Positions 54,783 through 64,000 of a DNA stretch of 64,000 nt are shown in pieces. The first letter of the stretch is position 1, and every line of letters begins with the position of its first letter. The notes beneath the pieces are model-generated. The model saw only the letters and a list, made by a program, of their open reading frames with translations, was not told the DNA's origin and ran no database searches. Source of the DNA: Phocoena phocoena (Eukaryota > Chordata > Mammalia > Artiodactyla > Phocoenidae); assembly GCF_963924675.1 (NCBI RefSeq), contig NC_089232.1, forward strand, positions 51,646,759 through 51,710,758. The letters are read 5' to 3'. The translations under genes were made by a program, and so were the position numbers.

Positions 54783-57700
54783 CTAGTAGGTCTGTGTCTT
54801 TGTTCCCGTCTTACCCCTAGGTTCTTCATGACATCTTTTTTTTCTTAGATTCCATATATATATATGTATTAGCATACGGTATTTGTCTTTCTCTTTCTGA
54901 CTTACTTCACTCTGTATGACAGACTCTGGGTCCATCCACCTCACTACAAATAACTCAATTTCGTTTCTTTTTATGGCTGAATAATATTCCATCGTATATA
55001 TGTGCCACATCTTCTTTATCCATTCATCCGATGATGGACACTTAGGTTGTTTCCATCTCTGGGCTATTGTAAATAGAGCTGCAGTGAACATTTTGGTACA
55101 TGACTCTTTTTGAATTATGGTTTTCTCAGGGTATATGCCCAGTAGTGGGATTGCTGGGTCATATGGTAGTTCTTTTTGTAGTTTTTTCAGGAACCTCCAT
55201 ACTGTTCTCCATAGTGGCTGTACCAATTCACATTCCCACCAGCAGTGCAAGAGTGTTCCCTTTTCTCCACACCCCCTCCAGCATTTATTGTTTCTAGAGT
55301 TTTTGGTGATGGCCATTCTGACTGGTGTGAGATGATATCTCATTGTAGTTTTGATTTGCATTTCTCTAAAGATTAATGATGTTGAGCATTCTTTCATGTG
55401 TTTGTTGGCAATCTGTATATCTTCTTTGGAGAAATGTCTATTTAGGTCTTCTGCCCATTTTTGGATTGGGTTGTTTGTTTTTTTGTTATTGAGCTGCATG
55501 AGCTGCTTGTAAATTTTGGAGATTAATCCTTTGTCAGTTACTTCATTTGCAAATATTTTCTCCCATTCTGAGGGTTGTCTTTTGGTCTTGTTTATGGTTT
55601 CCTTTGCTGTGCAAAGGCTTTTAAGTTTCATTAGGTCCCATTTGTTTATTTTTGTTTTTATTTCCATTTCTCTAGGAGGTGGGTCAAAAAGGATCTTGCT
55701 GTGATTTATGTCGTAGAGTGTTCTGCCTATGTTTTCCTCTAAGAGTTTGATAGTTTCTGGCCTTACATTTAGGTCTTTAATCCATTTTGAGCTTATTTTT
55801 GTGTATGGTGTCAGGGAGTGTTCTAATCTCATACTTTTAAATGTAGCTGTCCAGTTTTCCCAGCACCACATATTGAAGAGGCTGTCCTTTCTCCACTGTA
55901 CATTCCTGCCTTCTTTATCAAAGATAAGGTGACCATATGTGCGTGGGTTTATATCTGGGCTTTCTATCCTGTTCCACTAATCTATATTTCTGTTTTTGTG
56001 CCAGTACCATACTGTCTTGATTACTTTGTAGCTTTGTAGTATAGTCTGAAGTCACGGAGCCTGATTCCTCCAGCTCCGTTTTTTGTTCTCAAGATTGCTT
56101 TGGCTATTCGGGGTCTTTTGTGTTTCCATACAAATTGTGAAATTTTTTGTTCTAGTTCTGTGAAAAATGTCAGTGGTAGTTTGATAGGGATTGCATTGAA
56201 TCTATAGATTGCTTTGGGTAGTAGAGTCATTTTCACAATGTTGATTCTTCCAATCCAAGAACGTGGTATATCTCTCCATCTATTTGTATCATCTTTAATT
56301 TCTTTCATCAGTGTCTTATAATTTTCTGCATACAGGTCTTTTGTCTCCTTAGGTAGGTTTATTCCTAGATATTTTATTCTTTTTGTTGCAGTGGTAAATG
56401 GGAGTGTTTTCTTAATTTCACTTTCAGATTTTTCATCATTAGTGTATAGGAATGCCAGAGATTTCTGTGCATTAATTTTGTATCCTGCTTTATCAAATTC
56501 ATTGATTAGCTCTAGTAGTTTTCTGGTAGCATCTTTAGGATTCTCTATGTGTAGTATCATGTCATCTGCAAACAGTGACAGCTTTACTTCTTCTGTTCTG
56601 ATTTGGATTCCTTGTCTTTCATTTTCTTCTCTGATTGCTGTGGCTAAAACTTCCAAAACTATGTTGAATAAGAGTGGTGAGAGTGGGCAACCTTGTCTTG
56701 TTCCTGATCTTAGTGGAAATGGTTTCAGTTTTTCACCATTGAGGATGATGTTGGCTGTGGGTTTGTCATATATGGCCTTTATTATGTTTAGGAAAGTTCC
56801 CTCTATGCCTGCTTTCTGGAGGGTTTTTATCAAAAGTGGGTGTTGAATTTTGTCGAAAGCTTTCTCTGCATCTACTGAGATGATCATATTGTTTTTCTCC
56901 TTCAATATGTTAATGTGGTGTATCACATTGATTGATTTGCATATATTGAAGAATCCTTGCATTCCTGGAATAAACCCCACTTGATCATGGTGTATGATCC
57001 TTTTAATGTGCTGTTGGATTCTGTTTGCTAGTATTTTGTTGAGGATTTTTGCATCTATGTTCATCAGTGATATTGGCCTGTAGTTTTCCTTCTTTGTGAC
57101 ATCTTTGTCTGGTTTTGGTATCAGGGTGATGGTGACCTTGTAGAATGAGTTTGGGAGTGTTCCTCCCTCTGCTATATTTTGGAAGAGTTTGAGAAGGATA
57201 GGTGTTAGCTTTTCTCTAAATGTTTGATAGAATTCGCCTGTGAAGCCATCTGGTCCTGGGCTTTTGTTTGTTGGAATATTTTTTTTTTTTTTTTTTTTTG
57301 CGGTATGCGGGCCTCTCACTGTTGTGGCCTCTCCCGTTGCAGAGTACAGGCTCTGGACGTGCAGGCTCAGTGGCCATGGCTCATGGGCCCAGCCGCTCCA
57401 CGGCATGTGGGATCTTCCCAGACTGGGGCACGGACCTGCGTCCCCTGCATCGTCAGGCGGACTCTCAACCACTGCGCCACCAGGGAAGCCCTGTTGGAAC
57501 ATTTTTAATCACAGTTTCTATTTCAGTGCCTGTGATTGGTCTGTTCATATTTTCTGTTTCTTCCTGATTCAGCCTTGGCAGGTTGTGCATTTCTAAGAAT
57601 TTGTCCATTTCTTCCAGGTTGTCCATTTTATTGGCATAGAGTTGCTTGTAGTAATCTCTCATGATCTTTTGTATTTCTGCAGTGTCAGTTGTTACTTCTC

Positions 57701-58876
57701 CTTTTTCATTTCTAATTCTATTGATTTGAGTCTTCTCCCTTTTTTTCTTGATGAGTCTGGCTAATGGTTTATCAATTTTGTTTATCTTCTCAAAGAACCA
57801 GCTTTTAGTTTTATCTTTGCTATCATTTCTTTTTTATTTATTTCTGGTCTGATCTTTATGATTTCTTTCCTTCTTCTAACTTTGGGTTTTTTTTGTTCTT
57901 CTTTCTCTAATTGCTTTAGGTGCAAGGTTAGGTTGTTTATTCGAGATATTTCCTGTTTCTTAAGGTAGGATTGTATTGATATAAACTTCCCTCTTAGAAC
58001 TGCTTTTGCTGCATCCCGTAGGTTTTGGGTTGTCGTGTCTCCATTGTCATTTGTTTCTAGGTATTTTTTAATTTCCTCTTTGATTTATTCAGTGATCACT
58101 TCATTATTAAGTAGTGTATTGTTTAGCCTCCATGTGTTTGTATTTTTTACAGATCTTTTCCTGTAATTGATATCTAGTCTCATAGCGTTGTGGTCGGAAA
58201 AGATACTTGATACAATTTCAATTTTCTTAAATTTACCAAGGCTTGATTTGTTACCCAAGATGTGATCTATCCTGGAGAATGTTCCATGAGCACTTGAGAA
58301 AAATGTGTATTCTGTTGTTTTTGGATGGAATGTCCTATAAATATCAATTAAGTCCATCTTGTTTAATGTATCATTTAAAGCTTGTGTTTCCTTATTTATT
58401 TTCATTTTGGATGATCTGTCCATTGGTGAAAGTGGGGTATTAAAGTCCCCTACTATGAATGTGTTACTGTTGATTTCCCCTTTTATGGCTGTTAGTATTT
58501 GCCTTATGTATTGAGGTGCTCCTATGTTGGGTGCATAAATATTTATAATTGTTATATCTTCTTCTTGGATCGATCCCTTGATCATTATGTAGTGTCCTTC
58601 TTTGTCTCTTGTAATAGTCTTTATTTTAAAGTCTATTTTGTCTGATATGAGAATTGCTACTCCAGCTTTCCTTTGATTTCCATTTCCATGGAATATCTTT
58701 TTCCATCCCCTCACTTTCAGTCTGTATGTGTCCCTAGGTCTGAAGTGGGTCTCTTGTAGACAGCATATATATGGGTCTTGTTTTTGTATCCATTCAGCCA
58801 ATCTGTGTCTTTTGGTGGGAGCATTTAATCCATTTACATTTAAGGTAATTATTGATATGTATGTTCCTATTCTCAT
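54783..58876 (-). pseudogene. L1 ORF2 (endonuclease-RT) remnant
   Basis: ORF2p is the L1 endonuclease and reverse transcriptase. The start codon ends at 58876, and 263 codons are open to 58085 covering the whole APE-type endonuclease: an N in TLNVNG, QETH, VGDFN and SDHNA. A premature TAA stop (58085-58087) follows. RT lies at 56021-57280 with FADDMIL and is cut by a SINE. A frameshift near 56024-56036 moves the C-terminus to another frame. Its zinc-knuckle region [18 protein letters not shown] lies in 54783-55871, ending at the stop at 54783-54785. Domain order and lengths are those of a full-length ORF2. Confidence 0.93.
57268..57505 (-). mobile_element. Short-form CHR SINE in L1 ORF2
   Basis: Poly-T, GCGGTATGCGGGCC at left and CCACCAGGGAAGCCC at right. 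The duplication TGTTGGAA[T/C]ATTTTT lies near 57268-57283 and 57492-57507. It disrupts the RT domain, so it is younger than the host L1. Confidence 0.92.
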
Positions 58877-58934
58877 TTTCTTAATTGTTTTGGGTTTGTT
58901 ATTGTAGGTCTTTTCCTTCTCTTGTGTTTCTTGC

Positions 58935-59825
58935 CTAGAGAAGTTCCTTTAGTATTTGTTGTAAAGCTGGTTTGATGGTGCTGAATTCTCTCAGCTTATC
59001 CTTGTCTGTAAAGGTTTTAATTTCTCCATCAAATCTGAATGAGATCCTTGCTGGGGAGAGTAATCTTGATTGTAGGTTTTTCTCCTTCATCACTTTAAAT
59101 ATGTCCTGCCAGTCCCTTCTGGCTTGCAGAGTTTCTGCTGAAAGATCGGCGGTTAACCTGATGGGGATTCCCTTGTGTGTTATTTGTTGTTTTTCCCTTG
59201 CTGCTTTTAACATGTTTTCTTTGTATTTAATTTTTGATAGTTTGATTAATATGTGTCTTGGCGTGTTTTTCCTTGGATTTATCCTGTATGGGACTCTCTG
59301 TGCTTCCTGGACTTTATTAACTATTTCATTTCCCATATTAGGGAAGTTTTCAACTATAATCTCTTCAAATATTTTCTCAGTCCCTTTCTTTTTGTCTTCT
59401 TCTTCTGGAACCCCTATAATTCAAATGTTGGTGCGTTTAATGTTCTCCCAGAGGTCTCTGAGACTCTCCTCAGTTCTTTTCATTCTTTTTTCTTTATTCT
59501 GCTCTGCAGTAGTTATTTCCACTATTTTATCTTCCAGGTCACTCTTCCGTTCTTCTGCCTCAGTTATTCTGCTATTGATCCCTTCTAGAGTATTTTTAAT
59601 TTCATTTATTGTGTTCATCGTTGCTTCTTTCCTCTTTAGTTCTTCTAGGTCCTTGTTAAATGTTTCTTACATTTTCTCTATTCTATTTCCAAGATTTTGG
59701 ATCATCTTTACTATCATTATTCTGAGTTATTTTTCAGGTAGACTGCCTATTTCCTCTTCATTTGTTAGGTCTGGTGGGTTTTTATCTTGCTCCTTCATCT
59801 GCTGTGTGTTTTTCTGTCTTCTCAT
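58935..59825 (-). pseudogene. L1 ORF1 remnant
   Basis: ORF1p is the coiled-coil RNA chaperone of the L1 RNP. The start codon CAT lies at 59823-59825, with an N-terminal QQMKEQD-type acidic stretch. A coiled coil ([21 protein letters not shown]) is open at 59421-59618. The RRM/C-terminal domain is open at 58935-59336 ([19 protein letters not shown]). Stops interrupt it, including TGA at 59421-59423 where related copies would have CGA. Non-functional. Confidence 0.9.
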
Positions 59826-60575
59826 TTTGCTTAACTTACTGCACTTAGGGTCTCCTTTTTGCAGCCTACAGGTTCATAGTTCCCATTGTTTTTGGTGTCT
59901 GTCCCCAGTGGCTGAAGTTGGTTCAGTGGGTTGTGTAGGCTTCCTGGTGGAGGGGACTAATGCCTGTGTTCTGGTGGATGAGACTGGATCTTGTCTTTCT
60001 GGTGGGCAGGTCCACGTCTGGTGGTGTGTTTTGGAGTGTCTGTGGCCTTATTATGATTTTAGGCAGCCTCTCTGCTAATGGGTGGGGTTGTGTTCCTGTC
60101 TTGCTAGTTGTTTGGCATAGGGTGTCCAGCACTGTAGCTTGCTGGTCGTTGAGTGAAGCTGGGTGCTGGTGTTGAGATGGAGATCTCTGGAGATTTTTGT
60201 TGTTTGATATTACGTGGAGCTGGGAGGTCTCTTGTGGACCAGTGTCCTGAAGTTGGCTCTCCCACGTCAGAGGCACAGCACTGACTCCTGGCTGCGGCAC
60301 CAAGAGCCTTTCATCCACACGGCTGTTTTTACTGTTTGCCAGCCCAGGGAGAAGGGGCTGCGAGCCTGCAAGTTGTATGAGGAGATGGGGCTGTGGTTGT
60401 CAGTGGCTGGACTCCAGGAAAGTGTGGCTGTGCTCTCAGTGATTTCCTCAACGATCACTATCTCTGGTGGGCCTGGGGGACCTGCTAGTGTTGGGGGGTC
60501 TCCTGCAGAGGCGGGGTGTGGCTTGGTTTCACCATGGGGACAAGGACACTGGCAGCAGAAGTTCTGGGAAGTACC
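59826..60575 (-). other. L1 5'UTR
   Basis: About 750 bp of GC-rich sequence, reversed, carrying TTCTGGGAAGTACC at the outer edge (60561-60575). In L1 this region holds the internal promoter for the sense transcript and is the counterpart of 12000-13700 plus 24113-24378 in the older L1. The two are diverged but collinear. Confidence 0.85.
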
Positions 60576-60589
60576 GTCCTTTGTGGTTT

Positions 60590-61844
60590 GAGGGGTGGCC
60601 CTGAAAAGAACTAACTCCTCCAAACCTTCAGTCTAACCTGCCCACAGGCAAAGCATGCTTGGGCCCAGACAAAGCCCTTGGGCAGAGTCTCAGGTGCTCA
60701 AGGCAGGAAGTCATCTGCACATACTGTCCTCTGAGCCCGCAGAGGACTTCCTAGTGGGCCAATGCGGGGGCACAGTGCCACCGTGACCAAGGCCCCCAGG
60801 CAGGCTCTCACAGCGGGCACTGATGTCATCGCTGGTGACCTGAAAGCTGGCTCTGCCCCCAGAGCCAACCCTGAACGGCTACCCCTACCTCTAAGCCTCA
60901 CCCTCCGCTTCAATCGAAATGGAGGTACTGATAGTCCTGCTCAGGAACGTTGTGAGTCCTGAAGGAGGAAATGGATGAGAACACTGGAGAGGGCTCTAGA
61001 AAAGTAAATGATCGTGGAGAATAAGCAAGTCCCCAACACCTGAAATAAACAGCAGGACGTCTGCCACCCTCCAAGCTGTACTCCTCCCCTCAGCTCTGAA
61101 CTCCACTGCCCAAACCAGACCAATATTCTGAAATGGCATTGCTGTGTGGTTTTTGAGATAAATGCCACGTGCCAAAATGTATATCGTTCATTTACCACGT
61201 GATGCAGTTACTGTTACACTCGTGACCAACCATTATGGAAGTTTCAATATTAACAAGAACTGGTGTGGCTACACCTGCATATCCCTGCTGATTATCCCCG
61301 CCAGCATCTTACATGCCTGATTCCAAATGTTTTTCTGGTCTCCAGCTCCTCCTGTTCCTTCTCTTTTCCCCCTTACTAGCACATCCTGCACCCTCCCAAT
61401 AAGGAGACTTTCCTAAGATGTAGTTTCACCCTAGCATTTGCCTGCTGGAACATCAAGAGAGTTTTCTTCTTTCTTTTCTTACTGTACTAGACACCAAATG
61501 AGCTGCCATCCTGCTCACTTTGTAGAAACGGCCTCCTACCAACTCATTTGGTAAAATCAATTGGTACTGGTAGCTCTTTTATGCAATAATGCATGGTTAT
61601 GGTTAATTATTTCAGGAGTGGGCCAATTGGCTAGAAATTTAGAATATGGACTTAGCAAGAGAGAAGTCAGACTGTTTCTAAGTAGTTGGATGTGTAACAT
61701 AAACTCAAGAGCTGGAGAGCAGCCAGAGGCCCGTGTTTCCCATCTGCTCCCCATTGTAAATTGGGGCATTAGACCACCAAGGCAGAACCTGCAGAGGGGG
61801 TGCACCAAATGTGCTCCACCAGCATAGCCTCCTCTTTTCTTTTA
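60590..61844. other. Unique sequence
   Basis: No repeat or exon recognised. Confidence 0.4.
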
Positions 61845-61990
61845 TTCCCCCCAGCAATGTTTTGTAGTTTTTAATTTTCCTTGAACATTTTTTGTTAGAT
61901 TTATTCCTAGGTACTTGATGTTTTTTATCATGTTGTAAATGGTACAATATTGTAAATGGTATTTATCAGTAGTTTTAACAAAATGACATG
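61845..61990 (-). mobile_element. Old L1 ORF2 fragment
   Basis: ATTTATTCCTAGGTACTTGATG is the reversed ORF2 block that also occurs in the full-length L1 at about 56360. A short fragment, strongly diverged. Confidence 0.7.
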
Positions 61991-62089
61991 GATTGTATGG
62001 AAACCTGGCAATCCTGTCTCTGACTTTTGCGCTAGCAGAGGGGTTTGGGCCAAAAGATAGGAAGCAGGTTCTAATGCTGCCTAGTCACT

Positions 62090-63240
62090 CCTTTTGCTTC
62101 ATTCCTTTCTGATGATTTGAATTTCACTCTGATATCATTTCCTTTTGCCTGAAAAACTTCCATTAGCATTTCTTTGTGAAGGTCTGATGGTGTCAAATTC
62201 TCTTAGTTTTCTTTTATCTGAAAATGTCCTTATTTTACCTTCATTCTTAAAGGATTTTTTTTTTTTGCTAGATATAGAATTCGGGGCTGACCGATTTCCT
62301 TTCAGCACTTTGGAAATATTGTTCCACTCTCTCCTGGCCTTCATAATTTCCGATAAGAAGTCAGCCATTTATTGAATTGTTTTTCCTTGAACACAATATG
62401 CTAGTCTTTTCTTGCTACCTCAGCAACGTTTGCCCTTTGTATTCAACTTTCAATATTTTGACTATAACGTGCTTTAGCACAGCCTGCTTGGTGTTCTTTG
62501 AATACTTTGAATCTATAGCTTTATGTTTTAAACAAATAGAGGAAATTTCCAGTCATTATTTCTTCAAGTATTTTTTTCCTGCCCTATTTTTTTTTCTCCC
62601 CTTCTGGAATTTCAATTACACACATTTTCGACTAATATTATCTAAGAGATGCCTGAGGCTTTTATTTATTTATTTATTTTCAGTCTTTTTAAAAAAAAAC
62701 ACAAAAAATTCTGTCCTCCATATTGGATAGTTTCTATTGCTCTATCTTCAAGTTCACTTACTTTTTCCTCTGTTATCTCCATTCTGCTTTTAAATTTATC
62801 CAGTAGATTTTCTAAAAATTCAGCCATTATATATTTTATATATATTATATATTTACATATAATTTTTTAAGAATATCATTTTTTCTATTTTTCTGCTGAA
62901 ATTTTCTGTCTTCGTTGTGAGCATATTTTCTTTTACTTCATTGAGGATAGTTATGATAGCTGCTTTAAAATTTTTAGCTAATTCCACATCCCATTCACCT
63001 CAGGTTCTTTCCTCAGTTGATATTCTTTTCTCTTGAGAATGTGTTCCATTTTTTTGTATCTTTTTATTTCGAGTAATTTTGGACTGTATCCCAGGCATTA
63101 TGAACATTAATTTATGGAGACTCTGGATTATGGATTATGTTATTTTACCCTGATAAGCACTCTTTCTTTTCTTTTCGTTTCTTAAAAGATCTTTCTTTCT
63201 TTCTTTCTTTTTTCTTTTCTTTTTAAAGCAGACAGTTATC
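62090..63240 (-). mobile_element. Old L1/HAL1 ORF1-type relic
   Basis: The minus-strand frame at 62135-62368 resembles an L1 ORF1 C-terminus (ARREWNNISKVLKGN, DKRKLREFDTIRPSQ), and sequence to the right carries AGGTCTGATGGTGTCAAATTC. No ORF2 is seen. A half-L1 (HAL1) or a very old L1M is possible. Confidence 0.65.
63189..63228 (+). repeat. (TTTC)n/T-rich simple repeat
   Basis: TCTTTCTTTCTTTCTTTC followed by a T-rich run, a slippage repeat. Confidence 0.9.
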
Positions 63241-63755
63241 TTTGTTGGACTCAAACTGCAGCAAATCCTTTTTTTGCCCACTACCTCCAATCTCAATTCA
63301 GATATTTTGTCCTCAACAGAGCTGCTTTGAGTTTGTTCTGCATAAGTGTGATTCAGGGGTCAGTAGAGATGTGGGCAGGCAGAATTTGGGGATCCCTTCT
63401 TCAGCTCTCTCTCTTCTGGGAGTCCCTTCCAGCATCTGTGGTTCCCCCATGTTTAGTCTTCTGGTTCCCCAGAAAGACAGCAGTTGTTCCACCAGCACTC
63501 CCACTGTCCCATGTGCCACACTGACTGTCTGGCTCTAGACTAAAAGCTGTGGAAATGGCAACTCATTCCATACAACTCCCCTCCTCCAAGCATGGAGTCC
63601 TCACCAGAATCTGCCTGCTTTTGTTCACTCACCAGTGCTTTCACATAGCTGTGTTCTAATTTAGTTATCATCTGCACTCTGTTCAGAGTTTATAGTTATT
63701 ATCTTCAGGAGGGCTGGCCTGTAGGATCTTTCTCAGGCAACACCAGAAGTGAAAG
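63241..63755. other. Unique or decayed L1 5' sequence
   Basis: Nothing certain. It may continue the old L1/HAL1 relic but is too diverged to say. Confidence 0.3.
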
Positions 63756-63945
63756 TTCTTGAGTTAAAATTTACCCTCACTAATCTCTAGCTTTGTGACC
63801 TCAGACTAGCTGATTAACTTCTGCAAGCCTCAGTGTACACATCTGTAAACTGGGATAATAAGAGCACTTACCATACAGGGTAGTTTATGAGGATTAAAAG
63901 GGATAACAGGCATATCTGGTGCAGAGCAATAAAGGGAGCTATTTT
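63756..63945 (-). repeat. MIR
   Basis: TAGCTTTGTGACCTCAGACTAGC, GTAAACTGGGATAATAAGAGCAC and TTATGAGGATTAAAAGGG form a well-preserved minus-strand MIR. Confidence 0.85.
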
Positions 63946-64000
63946 TGGACTCTCCATGCTGCCACATGGTGGCAATTCACCCTTGGCAATGTTAACATCT

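Larger units (their letters stand above)
54449..60589 (-). mobile_element. L1 of full-length structure with 14-bp target duplication
   Basis: Minus-strand L1: A-tail (plus-strand T-rich, 54463-54496), 3'UTR to about 54782, ORF2 54783-58876, ORF1 58935-59825, 5'UTR 59826-60575. A perfect 14-bp duplication GTCCTTTGTGGTTT lies at 54449-54462 and 60576-60589, showing a single retrotransposition event from its own 3' end to its 5' end. The 3'UTR (TTTAACATCTTTATTGGAG, CTCTAGGTGGTCATAAAG) is of cetartiodactyl type. One short SINE is inserted at 57281-57492. Not active, because both ORFs have stops. Confidence 0.96.

Noticed and set aside
58972..60078. A 368-codon plus-strand open frame
   Set aside because: It is the antisense shadow of L1 ORF1 and its 5'UTR; the L1 lies on the minus strand and the frame has no domain.

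Overview
This window is mammalian nuclear DNA, almost certainly from a cetacean (or a very close relative such as a hippopotamus). The main evidence is two forms of the CHR-type tRNA-derived SINE: a short form of about 200 bp (six copies) and a longer or older form (six copies), all carrying the CHR head next to the insertion-site junction. Cetartiodactyl-type L1 3' ends are also repeated through the window. The family names come from memory of consensus sequences, since no library search was possible. I find no host protein-coding exon, tRNA, rRNA or CRISPR that I can support. The window reads as intergenic or deep intronic sequence built from mobile elements of several ages, separated by unique sequence with worn MIR and L2 relics. 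LAYOUT. 1-10.8 kb: unique sequence with one short SINE (15-bp target duplication), MER5-like and other hAT MITEs, two MaLR-type solo LTRs, L1 tails, MIR and L2. 10.86-24.38 kb: an old minus-strand L1 that keeps its 5' end and ORF1 but lacks ORF2. It was cut open by an endogenous gammaretrovirus-like provirus (13701-24112, minus strand), whose 4-bp target duplication lies exactly where the L1 5'UTR is split. The provirus shows gag, protease, RT, RNase H, integrase and env remnants in the expected order and is itself interrupted by two L1 tails and five SINEs. Its 3' LTR is complete, while its 5' LTR has lost R, U5, PBS and most of the leader. 24.4-35.3 kb: unique sequence with MIR and L2, a purine-rich tract, a Tigger/MER2-like MITE, two SINEs and an old L1 ORF2 piece. 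35373-39553: a Charlie/MER1-type hAT transposon with imperfect terminal repeats and an 8-bp target duplication (7/8 match). It contains a mariner (TA duplication, 37872-39416), which contains a CHR SINE, so three generations of transposition are stacked. 39.6-54.4 kb: unique sequence, an LTR relic, MIR and L2, a HAL1/L1 relic split by a SINE, and a 40-bp strictly alternating purine-pyrimidine run. 54463-60575: an L1 of full-length structure on the minus strand with a perfect 14-bp target duplication. Stops and frameshifts kill both ORFs, and a short SINE sits in ORF2. 60.6-64 kb: unique sequence, a diverged L1/HAL1 ORF1 relic and a MIR. HOW IT FITS TOGETHER. No pathway is encoded. The biology is the order of insertion events, which the nested target duplications make readable: old L1 and Charlie first, then the provirus and mariner, then L1 tails and CHR SINEs. 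All transposase, reverse transcriptase and retroviral frames are broken by stops, frameshifts or insertions, so I annotate them as pseudogenes.
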